Part shown: positions 18,101 to 26,324 of the stretch, one piece after another
Layout of the letters: each line of letters starts with the position of its first letter
Position numbering within the stretch: the first letter of the stretch is position 1
NCBI RefSeq assembly: GCF_023921805.1
Contig: NZ_CP074197.1
Coordinates: 1-64,000, forward strand
DNA from: Ruminococcus sp. FMBCY1
GTDB taxonomy: Bacteria; Bacillota; Clostridia; Oscillospirales; Acutalibacteraceae
Length of the DNA stretch: 64,000 nucleotides
Reading direction: 5' to 3'
Notes under the pieces: generated by a model
Told to the model about the DNA's origin: nothing
The model's database searches: none
What the model saw: only the letters and a program-made list of their open reading frames with translations
Made by a program: the position numbers and the translations under genes

Positions 18101-18214
18101 ATCAATGTTGCAGTATCAAGAGCAAAATATAGAATTGCTGTTATTGGTGATTATAATTTGTGGAAGGACATACCTAATGTTCAAGTGTTGTGCAAATATT
18201 TGAATAAGAAATAA
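15149..18214 (+). CDS. UPF1/DNA2-like SF1 helicase (defence-island type)
   Basis: 1021 residues from the ATG behind CTTGGAG. The N-terminal ~285 residues have no recognised motif. Walker A GPPGTGKTTLLKEI lies near residue 290. A long coiled-coil insertion (about 470-615) follows, then Walker B LLIIDEAGQATPQSALG near 730 with VGDPLQVEPV. The second RecA fold has TVHTFQGKEANEVILVLGCD and NVAVSRAKYRIAVIGD (motifs V-VI of UPF1-like enzymes). It should be an ATP-driven nucleic acid translocase. No nuclease domain is visible; the OLD-TOPRIM gene 26 bp downstream probably supplies it. The order and the nuclease partner recall Gabija, but GajB is a shorter UvrD-type helicase. It starts 162 bp from divergent thsB. 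Confidence 0.85.
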   Translation: MINDILNYWYKIEYFTPCWPVDIKKDINLNKVKLPWLKEQKNEKIRLSYDLYFGKIKSIDLIKWMLAEINIPEEESIEPDNSITCIFAFKVDEEGFYIPNSFSVSSFVWAVSKIVLSGSINSELNPDDVKVFQNTIDTLIIKKQDDNKLPVDESTLNEIFSDVNCILNLPDEMSDFSLWARKKQQFRKNDGSFADVDTSTELFQSFYLNDIKNVIDNPNKKLNEYVLAGNQNENAQKRKCIDSDINEMKKWVTAERFPLGAWPSTYNPSLMQQIGINICTSGEKDIFSINGPPGTGKTTLLKEIVVSNVIERAKLLVEFDKPDQAFSIAEFKNPCDQYNRSYYCMDKRLKKYGILVASNNNAAVENISLELPKAISNDRTGRFSGQTGSNSGDIYFSDVASKLIGQPAWGLVSAKLGKKGNLNNLKERLWWAEDGITLKHYYDNPVLNWSTARDNFISALKNVLDERKRISDAQSLLDKKTVLISANTTAQNNYNQAETRLSEKQKNLDCENKKLSKLTDNFNSVNDRIDFLFSNMNLFQRLFLKFIKHNLVVNEWKTLNIKKEEIIIRISEQKGVCDKIKEDIDIISDELFDCKIKLESVKKEIDAIEKKIESERSLFQNNWADDSFWDNIEKNEKSQESCPWVYEKYNALREELFYQALQLNKSFVLTSKCVKQNLQRLFSLWDGKYTNEDSVNSYGELLNTLLLVIPVVSTTFASVESFLSNIQQEELGLLIIDEAGQATPQSALGALWRTQRAIIVGDPLQVEPVLTVPKELVKRFADEYNIPEYYRIPEISVQMLADQMNEYGGYRNINGEQIWLGCPLVVHRRCINPMFNISNQIAYENKMFLKSIGPKEDTRFVIDYSVWFDIKGKENGNKDHTVINQIDFAEKIFAKAVEDFNGFPDLFIITPFRLVAENLSRMMRKVLRRSQYIKNEKIEEWVKEHCGTVHTFQGKEANEVILVLGCDNQSGIGAAHWVGQKPNIINVAVSRAKYRIAVIGDYNLWKDIPNVQVLCKYLNKK

Positions 18215-18240
18215 TATATCAAAGAAATGCGGGAAATATT

Positions 18241-20217
18241 ATGAAGATAAAAAAACTACATATAAAAAGATTTCGTGGTATTGAAGATCAGACAATTAAA
18301 GATATTGATAGCGCTTTAGTTCTTATTGGTAAAAACAATGCAGGAAAAAGTGCCTTTTTAACTGCAATAAGAACCTTTTTTGGCGACTACATACCTCAGG
18401 AAAAAGATATATATAAAAATTTTGATGATTTTGAGATTGAAGTAGTTTTAGAATGCGATGAGAATTATATATCTGATTTCTTTTTAGACAGCAAAATTGG
18501 CTTTGCAAAAGTTCCTTCAACGGCAGCTGATTATAATGATGTTAAAAACGGAACAATTTTTGAAGATAAAACATTTTCTGAGTTTAAAAGTTTGAGAAAT
18601 GAAGTATTAAATGCAGATTCATTGGAAGACACATCTACAAGAGAAAGTTTTGAGCCTATATGGACTAATGCTATTTATAAAAAATTTTCTATTTCGGAAG
18701 GCTTAATACATGCTTCTTTAGTTTTTAAAAAAGGCACTTCAAAAGTTGAATATACTGTTAACAAAGATATTGTTTATCTGTTGCCGTCAGTGGCTTTTAT
18801 TGATGATTCTCGTAATTTTCTTGAAGAGGAAACAGGAAAGGCTAGAACGATCACAGCAAATATTTTTAATACCATATTAAAATCAGAGCTGTTTAGTAAT
18901 AAAGAAATTGATTGTTATAATTGCAACATAGATGATTGTGATGGTAACTGTATAAGCAAAATTGATGAAAAAGCACCAATGGATTTAAGTATTGAAGAAC
19001 TGCAAAAACTTATTAACTATAAAACAAAAAACACTTCAGCTAAGTTTACTAGTAGTATTTCGGAACGGTTTGCCAAAAATTATCAAAAAGGTTTTAAGGT
19101 AAATATTAAGGCAACGAGTAATATAGATAAGTCCTTTTCAATTCTTACAAAATTGTTTGATCCTGTGCTTAATGCCGAGGTTGAACTTTCAAATGTTGGT
19201 GCAGGTGTTCGTAGCGTTTATATATTATCTTTATTGCAGTCGTATCAAGCAATAAGTGCTAAACATACAATTTTTATTATCGAAGAACCTGAGCTGTATT
19301 TACATCCTCAATTGCAAAAGTCTATGGCTAAAACGCTATCTGAAATTACGGAGAATAATCAAGTCATTTTTACAACACATTCACCAATAATGTTGAGAGA
19401 GTTTAGTACGCAAAATATAAGAAAGGTTAAGTTGGATGAAGAAAGATATTGCAGTATTGCTGAAAATACAACTATTGACGATGTGCTAAAGGAAATAGGA
19501 TATTCTAGTCAGGATGTATTAAATACAGATTTTATACTGTTTGTTGAGGGTCAGGATGATAAGTATATAGTTGAGCGTATTTTAGATAAATACTACGATA
19601 TTGACTTAGAAAGATTATCAGTTATTGATACAAAATCATGCAAAACCATTGGATTTTATGCAACACTGAGGTTCTTAGAAAAAACAACAATGAGTGATGA
19701 ATTTGCAATAATCCGAGATGCAGATACAAAGTCAGAAGACATGGTTAAAGAAATTTTGGAGAATCAATTAAATAGTAATCTTGATAGTGAATTTGCTTCA
19801 AAAGCAATTTCAAAAACGCATATTACAAAATTTAGCTCTATTGAAGGTTATTTATTTTCTCCAGAGTTACTTGTAAGTCATAACATATATGCAAGTGAAG
19901 ATCAAGTGTATGAAAGGCTTAGAAATGGATTATCTGAGAATAAAGATAAATGTTTAAAATATTTCAGAAAGCAGAATGAAAATGCACAGGAAAGAATTGA
20001 GTTATTTGAAGGTGAATATGACTCCAAAATTGCTGATGCAAAAGAAAATCTTGATTGGATAAAGACTAATATACAAGGACATACTTATTTTGGTTTCACC
20101 GAATCTAAAAGAATAAATTATGAAAGCTATGTTGAAGAATTACCTCAGGTAGCATTTGAGAATTTAATAGAATTCTTTGACGGAATTCCTTATTTTTTTA
20201 GTAAGAAACGGAATTAA
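18241..20217 (+). CDS. OLD-family ATPase with TOPRIM nuclease domain (GajA-like)
   Basis: 658 residues. ABC-type ATPase half: KIKKLHIKRFRGIEDQ start, Walker A GKNNAGKSAFL (about 31-41), signature LSNVGAGVRSVYIL, Walker B FIIEEPELYLHPQ near 344 and the switch His in FTTHSPIM. TOPRIM half: FILFVEGQDDKYIVERIL (Glu near 434) and the DxD motif in IIRDADTKS near 493. OLD proteins are ATP-gated nickases/nucleases; GajA of Gabija is the best-known defence member. A Cys cluster, CYNCNIDDCDGNC near 225-238 inside the ATPase half, is unusual and could bind metal. Co-directional with the helicase, 26 bp gap, so one operon. Confidence 0.88.
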   Translation: MKIKKLHIKRFRGIEDQTIKDIDSALVLIGKNNAGKSAFLTAIRTFFGDYIPQEKDIYKNFDDFEIEVVLECDENYISDFFLDSKIGFAKVPSTAADYNDVKNGTIFEDKTFSEFKSLRNEVLNADSLEDTSTRESFEPIWTNAIYKKFSISEGLIHASLVFKKGTSKVEYTVNKDIVYLLPSVAFIDDSRNFLEEETGKARTITANIFNTILKSELFSNKEIDCYNCNIDDCDGNCISKIDEKAPMDLSIEELQKLINYKTKNTSAKFTSSISERFAKNYQKGFKVNIKATSNIDKSFSILTKLFDPVLNAEVELSNVGAGVRSVYILSLLQSYQAISAKHTIFIIEEPELYLHPQLQKSMAKTLSEITENNQVIFTTHSPIMLREFSTQNIRKVKLDEERYCSIAENTTIDDVLKEIGYSSQDVLNTDFILFVEGQDDKYIVERILDKYYDIDLERLSVIDTKSCKTIGFYATLRFLEKTTMSDEFAIIRDADTKSEDMVKEILENQLNSNLDSEFASKAISKTHITKFSSIEGYLFSPELLVSHNIYASEDQVYERLRNGLSENKDKCLKYFRKQNENAQERIELFEGEYDSKIADAKENLDWIKTNIQGHTYFGFTESKRINYESYVEELPQVAFENLIEFFDGIPYFFSKKRN

Positions 20218-20371
20218 AATATAATTTTATACAAACCATTGAAGTGTGTTTCGTGAATTTTACTAAGCATATAACTATGGGATAATATGTAATTATATTG
20301 GTTTTAAATAAAATGATGAATTAAATTCAATTTGTTAAAAAATAAGAATATGAAGAAAGGAGATATTAACA

Positions 20372-22654
20372 ATGGAAAAACTATCTATAAATTCTAAACA
20401 GTTAAAGAACGAAGGTTTCAGTACTTCAAAGAATGCTGAAACAGATGTAATTAGAAATAATGAAGTTGAGAAACCGATTCATTATAAGATTATAAATAAT
20501 TTGTACACTTCACAAGAGGATTTTATAGTTATAGGTCTTTGTGGTAAAACTGGTTCTGGCTCATCAACTGTTTCTAAAATATGTCAACAAGATTTTGAAA
20601 GGCTTTTTCTGTCTACACCTGGTTCAATACACAATAATCTGTATAATGAACATGAATATCGTATATTATATAACTTTGCAAAAGTAAATTGGAGACATTT
20701 TTATAGAATAAAAGTGAGTGCTTTAATTACTGCTACTGTATTACAAAAAAGTGAAGAAGAATTATTGAATTTTCTTGTGGGTTTATGTGAAAAAATAGCT
20801 TCCAATAAAAATGAGACATTAAATATAATTCGTGAAAAATTTTTTAAACTAAAAATGTATTTTAATTTTGCAGAATGGTTTAAATTAGATCCTGGTGATA
20901 ATGAATTAATTGGAGAATACCTAAATAATTTACCAGATAAAGATTTTCAAGAAAAATTCACAATTAATATTGATAGTGATATTAATGAATATCATGATAA
21001 AGAATGTATGATAAGTGAGGCAAAGACATTTGAATTGGACGGTACAGGTGATAAAATTGAGTATTATCAAGATGGCACATGTATTTGGATTGAAAACAAA
21101 GATTTGTATAAAATGTTTATGGTATACAAAGATAAAAGGTTGAATAAAACCACATTTAAAAATCCGTTATATTTTTGGATATTAAGGCGTTATATTTATG
21201 ATTTTTTACCGATAGTGGTTCATGAATTTTGGGATGAAATAAAAAAGTATTCCAAAAGTTTACCAATATTAGCAATGCAGATGCTTGGAATAAATTTAAG
21301 AATTTGTAAAAAACCGTATTTAATCGGTGATGTGCATTTTGAAGAAAACGGTTATGTTTATATTGCGGAGGATATTAATATAGCAATAAAATTATTAAGT
21401 AGCTATAATACAATTTGGTGTAACAAATTAATATCTTTTCAAGCTAAATAAATTGAATCTAATGATTCTAAAAATAAACATAATAAGCATACTTTAGTTG
21501 TTATAGATTCAATAAAAAATCCATTTGAATCATTGTTTCTTAAACAAAGATACAGCAACTATTATTTGCTTGGAATATATACAGAGGACGACGAAAGAAA
21601 AAAACGTTTGGAGCATAAAGGATTAAATCGGGATCAAGTAAAAGAAATAGATACAATTGAAACTCTATCATATTTTAAAAAGATATGTAAAGAATATGTG
21701 GATTCTGAGAAAAAATCCGAATTTTCAGAAAACAATGGATATATCGCAACAAAAATTGTAACTCAAATTGTTGAGCTTAAGTTAAATAATGTTTTACCTT
21801 TTATTCTTCAAAATGTTTCGAGCTGTTTAGATTCTGCAGATATATTTATCAATAATATAAAAGATAATGCTTCACGTCTCAAAATAAAATATGAATTGAT
21901 TAAATATGTATCACTTGCCATGCATCCTGGCTTAATATTACCAACGCATTTAGAAAGATGTATGCAAATTGCATATACTGCTAAATTAAATTCCGGTTGT
22001 ATTTCAAGACAGGTTGGTGCGGTTATTACTGATAAAGATTATCATTTGTTGTCTATAGGTTGGAATCAACAACCTGAAGATCAGATACCTTGTTCCTATA
22101 GAAATTTAAAGGAACTTATAAATCATTGGTCTGTTGAGACATATAGTGATTATGAAAATGATGATAACGAAGAGTTGATGAACAGAATCAAAAAGAATGT
22201 TGAAGAAGTATACACTTCTGAAAATAATTTATACAAAAATGGAAAGCTGCCCTACTATTGCTTTAAGGATTTATATAATAAAATTACTAACAAGCAGAAT
22301 CAAGTTCATCCACGTTCGCTTCATGCCGAAGAAACTGCTTTTCTAAATTTAGGACCAACTGGAAAAATACTTGTAAAAGGCGGTTGTTTATTTACGACAT
22401 CAAGTCCGTGTGAATTGTGCTCTAAAAAAGCAAAATATATGGAGATATCTAAAATCTACTATATAGAACCTTATTCTGGAATATCATATAAACATGTTTT
22501 ATGCGCAGGAAGCAACGAAAGCAGACCTGAATTTATATTGTTTACTGGTGCTATCGGCAGAGCCTATATGCAGTTGTATACTCCTTTGCTTCCTCTTAAA
22601 GATGAGCATGAACTATGGTTGGGTGACAAAACTGAAAATATAGTTGTAAAATGA
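20372..22654 (+). pseudogene. AvcD/DCD-type anti-phage deoxycytidylate deaminase, broken by an in-frame stop
   Basis: One reading frame of 761 codons is interrupted only by TAA at 21449-21451; the codons on both sides continue the same protein without a shift (...FQAK | IESND...HTLVVIDSIKNPFESLF). The N-terminal P-loop kinase-like domain has FIVIGLCGKTGSGSSTVSKI (51-70), and its Walker-B-like VVIDSIKNP lies just after the stop. The C-terminal zinc deaminase domain has GCISRQVGAVI, HAEETAF (His and catalytic Glu) and SSPCELCSKKA (two Cys). This two-domain plan is that of AvcD and related defence dCTP/dCMP deaminases that deplete dC nucleotides in infected cells. The upstream start follows AAGGAGATATTAAC. 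The downstream half has only a weak TTG start, so loss of function, read-through or a sequencing error are the options. Confidence 0.8.
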
Positions 22655-22679
22655 CAATTTTTATGATAGAAGTGATTTT

Positions 22680-23873
22680 ATGAAAAATAACAGAAAAAAG
22701 TTTAGTGCCATGCTTATAGCACCTGATATTATTGAATGCAGAAAGAACCATCAGGGGATATTAATTGCTCCGTTCAATGATCAAAAAGCGAAAGGAATTG
22801 GATATAATATTTCTCCTTCAAATTTAGTTTATTCAATAAAAAAAGGTGTTCCGCAAATGATTTTTGACAGTGAAGAAGGCAGCTATACTTACATTAATCC
22901 AAATGATACTGTATTAATATTATCATATGAATATATTCAGACAGATAGCAAGATTGCGGGAACATTTCATTCTCGTGTTCGTAATTCCGCAAAAGGATTA
23001 GGAAATGTATCTACAACATTGGATCCAGGCTGGAAAGGGATGTTGTTAATAGCAATAAACAACCCTACTAAAAAGAAAATCAAGCTACCTATTACAGTAA
23101 AAAAGGACGGTAAAGTTGAACGATGTAGTTTAATTACTTTGGTGGTTTTCCAAAATGATTTTTCTAAAAAAGAAAATCATAGGATATCTTTCCATTTAGA
23201 TAATCCACCAATGCGTGCAGACATATGGAGCGAATTGACGGCTATGCCGCGCAAATTGTTACATAACGATAAATACCAAAAATTTCAAAGATTTATTAAT
23301 CAACTTATAAGTTTTAAACCTAGTGATAGTTCTGAAATGTGTAAGTATAAAACCATATTAGAATTAATATTAAAGTTAGAAATTGCTTTATATTCTGAAA
23401 AATCTGAAATATTATTCAGAACATGTATGTTAGAATTGAATCAAAGAATATCAATGGATGATGAAGAATTAAGAGAGAAATATACTTCTCTGCAAAAGTT
23501 AATTGATAATTGTTACAACCGATATAATTCATTTAATCAGATAATTTCCGTACAAAGAATAAAAGAAAAAATAGACTTAATAAGAGATGAATGTAAATAT
23601 CTTATTCTTTGTAATGAAGTAGAGCAGATACACGAATTCATTACAAAAAATATTGAAGTGTGGTGGGAACAAGCAACTTTATCACAATTTTTTGATAGGT
23701 ATATTTTACCTAATTTAAGTGCTATAATTATATCGGTTGCTCTATGTATTATGTTATTATTTGGTGTTAATATAGAACAAAATGGATTTTTGGCTAAACT
23801 TATAGTAAGTCTTTCCCCAATTTTATTATCAGTATTAATTAATATTTTTACTATTAGAAAAAATAGAATTTAG
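22680..23873 (+). CDS. Dcd/dUTPase-fold protein with C-terminal membrane helices
   Basis: 397 residues. Residues ~25-170 look like the trimeric dCTP deaminase/dUTPase fold: KGIGYNISPSNLVYS near the N-terminus and FHSRVRNSAKGLGNVSTTLDPGWKGMLLIAINNP (97-130 as two blocks), close to the Dcd pattern ending DPGW.G..L...N. The Glu that catalyses deamination in Dcd appears absent (Ala in LLIAINN), so hydrolysis or binding of dUTP/dCTP is more likely than deamination. A helical, coiled-coil-prone middle (240-330) leads to two hydrophobic segments near 345-390, placing the protein at the membrane. It follows the deaminase gene by 25 bp and probably handles the nucleotide products. I know no described defence protein with this exact build. 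Confidence 0.65.
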   Translation: MKNNRKKFSAMLIAPDIIECRKNHQGILIAPFNDQKAKGIGYNISPSNLVYSIKKGVPQMIFDSEEGSYTYINPNDTVLILSYEYIQTDSKIAGTFHSRVRNSAKGLGNVSTTLDPGWKGMLLIAINNPTKKKIKLPITVKKDGKVERCSLITLVVFQNDFSKKENHRISFHLDNPPMRADIWSELTAMPRKLLHNDKYQKFQRFINQLISFKPSDSSEMCKYKTILELILKLEIALYSEKSEILFRTCMLELNQRISMDDEELREKYTSLQKLIDNCYNRYNSFNQIISVQRIKEKIDLIRDECKYLILCNEVEQIHEFITKNIEVWWEQATLSQFFDRYILPNLSAIIISVALCIMLLFGVNIEQNGFLAKLIVSLSPILLSVLINIFTIRKNRI

Positions 23874-23903
23874 ATAAAGTTTATATCGATGTTTTGATGT
23901 TTT

Positions 23904-23973
23904 TCCCTACACTCGCCAGAGCGCATGACTGTTAATCATGATGTCACTGGTTCGAGCCCAGTTGGGGGAGCCA
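23904..23973 (+). tRNA. tRNA-Asn(GTT)-like remnant at the prophage left end
   Basis: From AGAGCGCATG onward the sequence is a normal tRNA-Asn: anticodon loop CTGTTAA on a CATGA/TCATG stem, T-arm ACTGG-TTCGAGC-CCAGT and 3' TGGGGGA-G-CCA. The 5' part (TCCCTACACTCGCC) is wrong: only five of seven acceptor pairs form, and the D-arm is about 5 nt short. Total length is 70 nt. It is probably a decayed or recombined copy left by repeated integrations rather than a working tRNA. Confidence 0.6.
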
Positions 23974-24005
23974 TAACAGAGTAGTTTTTATAGCTACTCT
24001 GTTTT
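23928..24005 (+). repeat. attL: 78-bp direct repeat (tRNA-Asn 3' half plus terminator)
   Basis: Identical to 31145-31222. It runs from the anticodon arm (ACTGTTAATC) through CCA and the terminator hairpin AACAGAGTAG / CTACTCTGTT with T-run. The integrase gene ends 42 bp to the right, the usual position next to att. Confidence 0.92.
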
Positions 24006-24046
24006 CTTTTGCTCAATTTTAAAAGTTATGATGTCAGTTTTACACA

Positions 24047-24928
24047 TCAGAGTAAACGGTCAAGGTCGCTCTGATAGCTGTCATTAAGTAAATGTTTTTG
24101 AGCTGCTAAATGTATGTAAATTTGAGTAATATTAATTGTTGAGTGCCCCATGAGCACACGCAGCACTTCAAGATTACCACCTTGATAAATAAAATTTGTT
24201 GCAAATGTATGCCTAAGTAAATGAGGATAAACTCTCTGTAATCCATTTGTTTTTTTAATTCTCGCAAAAAGCATTTTAATTGAATTGTGTGTTAAAGCTA
24301 CTTTTCTTTGTGTAAGGAATAAACTGTCTAAATCTGTGTTAATGTTATTGCGATAATTATTATATATTATAAACTGCTTAAAAACTGTGGTGCCAAATGG
24401 AACTAATCTTTGTTTTGCTCCTTTACCATTGATTATAAGAAAACGATTTTTTAAATCTATATCAGTAATCTTTAAATTTACGATTTCTCCAAGTCTAAGT
24501 CCACAATCAAGCATAAGCATAATAATACATCTATTCCTACATTTTAAAAATGAAGAATTATCATAGACATTAAGTAAAGATTTAATTTCATCATCTGATA
24601 AAGGAACAATAATATCCTTATTTGCTTTCATAAGCAGTAATTTATTTACATCAATATCAATGTATTCTTCAAAATACAGCCAACGCAGAAATACTTTGAC
24701 AGCTCGGGCATATGTACGAACAGAAACTCTATTAATATTAAGATTTTCTGATATATATAATTGATATGATTTAAACAATACTACATCAATATCCTCAATA
24801 TCCATATCATTTCCACAAAAATTCAAAAACATTTTTAATGAGCGTTTGTAATAGTCAAGCGTATAATTAGAGTTTCCTCTAAATTTTTGTTCCTGCATAA
24901 ATTCGTTGTAAGCACTAAGCACATTCAT
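24047..24928 (-). CDS. Tyrosine integrase of the filamentous prophage (integrase 2)
   Basis: 293 residues from the ATG at 24928, which overlaps the end of rep by 14 bp with an AAGGAG upstream. N-terminal core-binding domain (SAYNEFMQEQKFRGNSNYTLDYYKRSLKMFLNF). The catalytic domain has Arg in CGLRLGEIV, Lys in INGKGAKQRL, HLLRHTFATNF, GHSTI and Tyr in TQIYIH. It lies next to attL and should catalyse integration into the tRNA-Asn 3' end. Filamentous phages often use host XerCD, so a phage-encoded integrase is informative about the lineage. Confidence 0.9.
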   Translation of the reverse strand: MNVLSAYNEFMQEQKFRGNSNYTLDYYKRSLKMFLNFCGNDMDIEDIDVVLFKSYQLYISENLNINRVSVRTYARAVKVFLRWLYFEEYIDIDVNKLLLMKANKDIIVPLSDDEIKSLLNVYDNSSFLKCRNRCIIMLMLDCGLRLGEIVNLKITDIDLKNRFLIINGKGAKQRLVPFGTTVFKQFIIYNNYRNNINTDLDSLFLTQRKVALTHNSIKMLFARIKKTNGLQRVYPHLLRHTFATNFIYQGGNLEVLRVLMGHSTINITQIYIHLAAQKHLLNDSYQSDLDRLL

Positions 24929-25922
24929 TTTCTGAAATTTTCTCCTTATATGCCTTGTCCTCTGCAAGCAATAGCTTATATTTTGGATTAAGTTTAGCTT
25001 TAAATTTATCAGTTACTTCAAGAAGCTTATCAATAGAATTAATTTGAAGATAAGTATAAATAAAACCAGCACAATGATTTTCTACATAACTATTGAGTTT
25101 AAGAGCATTATAATCAAGACCGACAGTAACAAACAATGATTTAGATTCAGATGTTACAGATGTAGAAAATTGCAACCAATGACTTGCTATATCCCAACGC
25201 CATTTATTTTTATCGTTGCCGAATTGCTCAACATATCGCAAATAATGATTTAGTACTATAAAGTATAAATGATCTATTGTTTCATCTTCGCACATATATA
25301 ATCTTATAAATTCAAAAGCTCTCTCACGCCTTAACTGCATTTCACATCTTATCCAATGAGGTATTTCAGATGAACGATTACGCTCTACTGCTTTATCATA
25401 TATACGAATAAAGATATTTGAACGCATAGAACCGTGTGTAACAGATATACCTTTCTGTTCACGAGATTTCTTAATGGATCGAATAACTTCTGCATCATCA
25501 AATCTTGATACAAAATTTCCTTTCTCTGTATCATCTGCTATTTTTTCAATATTAAGATAGCCACGGAAATCATCATAAGCTATGTCTAAGCGAGTTATAT
25601 TTACATCATCAGGGTTTGCAAGAATATAATCAAAAATCTTCTTATAATTTCCGTGACCTAATTCTTCAAATGCTCTGCAACCTTGACCTGACATTTCAAC
25701 CCATACATAACCTTTAAACCCGTCATAATGTATTGAGATAGAGTTGAAATATAATCTACTCTGAAATCCTTGAATACCACGAATACCGCCAATTTCTTGA
25801 AAAGGACAATCCTGCATTCCTAATAATTCAATTATATCAAACGGACTTGATATATTATCTGTAAAAGATAACCAGTCAAATATAATCTTATTATTTTGAT
25901 AATCTAAAATATGTGCGTTCAT
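24915..25922 (-). CDS. Rolling-circle replication initiator (Rep_trans family)
   Basis: 335 residues starting after AAGGGGACGATTTT. The sequence has the Rep_trans/phage Rep pattern: FDWLSFTDN near the N-terminus, GYVWVEMSGQGCRAFEELG, VNITRLDIAYDDF (metal-binding acidic patch), and IFIRIYDKAVERNRSSEIPHWIRCEMQLRRERA with the Tyr of IRIYDK as likely nicking residue. It nicks the double-strand origin to start single-strand phage genome synthesis. The origin is probably the hairpin-rich 25923-26072 gap just upstream. The relatives span Gram-positive rolling-circle plasmids and Firmicute inoviruses. Confidence 0.88.
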   Translation of the reverse strand: MNAHILDYQNNKIIFDWLSFTDNISSPFDIIELLGMQDCPFQEIGGIRGIQGFQSRLYFNSISIHYDGFKGYVWVEMSGQGCRAFEELGHGNYKKIFDYILANPDDVNITRLDIAYDDFRGYLNIEKIADDTEKGNFVSRFDDAEVIRSIKKSREQKGISVTHGSMRSNIFIRIYDKAVERNRSSEIPHWIRCEMQLRRERAFEFIRLYMCEDETIDHLYFIVLNHYLRYVEQFGNDKNKWRWDIASHWLQFSTSVTSESKSLFVTVGLDYNALKLNSYVENHCAGFIYTYLQINSIDKLLEVTDKFKAKLNPKYKLLLAEDKAYKEKISENECA

Positions 25923-25925
25923 AAA

Positions 25926-26090
25926 ATCGTCCCCTTAAAAAAATTATGCTATAAATGTAGGTTGTGCACAGCTGTTAGCCCGCTGCGCACGGCGAAACTA
26001 ACAAAATTTCGCCAATTTTCTTTTTATAAAAACTATTGATTTAGGGAACCCCGGCGGTGAAACCGCCACCCCTTAATCAATAGTTTTTAT
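25926..26090 (-). other. Hairpin-rich gap upstream of rep: candidate replication origin/terminator
   Basis: Three nested or adjacent stems are visible. TGTTAG/CTAACA (25973-25978 with 25998-26003). GGCGAAA/TTTCGCC (25991-25997 with 26007-26013). A long 16-bp stem (26026-26041 with 26075-26090) encloses GGCGGT/ACCGCC. The long one follows the pVI-like stop codon and may terminate structural-gene transcription; the others resemble rolling-circle nick-site hairpins. Confidence 0.5.
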
Positions 26091-26324
26091 CATTCTTAAA
26101 ATTACGCTATATGTGTAATAGCCAGCAACAGCTATAAGCCACAATAACAGAGTATTTACTATAAATTCAAAATCAACAAAATAATTGATATAAGGTAAAT
26201 AATCAGCTATCGGTGAATTTGAAAGCATAGTAAATGGGCTATCAGGAAGTAAATCTATTATGCTTTTTAACAAGTCATATAGCGTGTCACATATCCAATT
26301 CCAAATTTCGCCAAAAATTTCCAT
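26073..26324 (-). CDS. Minor coat protein, pVI-like
   Basis: 83 residues. An amphipathic N-terminal helix (MEIFGEIWNWICDTLYDLLKSIIDLLPDSP) is followed by at least one clear membrane helix (FIVNTLLLWLIAVAGYYTYSVIL) and a short basic tail. Size, hydrophobicity and position directly after the pIII-like gene (ATG overlapping its stop by 1 bp) match gene VI of filamentous phages, which partners pIII at the virion end. There is no sequence motif to prove it. Confidence 0.6.
   Translation of the reverse strand: MEIFGEIWNWICDTLYDLLKSIIDLLPDSPFTMLSNSPIADYLPYINYFVDFEFIVNTLLLWLIAVAGYYTYSVILRMIKTID

Noticed and set aside
22680..23873. Calling this gene a plain dCTP deaminase (dcd)
   Set aside because: It is twice the usual length, has membrane helices and appears to lack the catalytic Glu.
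23904..23973. Calling a functional tRNA-Asn
   Set aside because: Acceptor stem has two mismatches and the D-arm is short by about five bases, so I call it a remnant.
11547..24005. A single integrative element from integrase 1 to the tRNA-like site
   Set aside because: No copy of the tRNA repeat was seen near integrase 1, so the left border of such an element cannot be supported.
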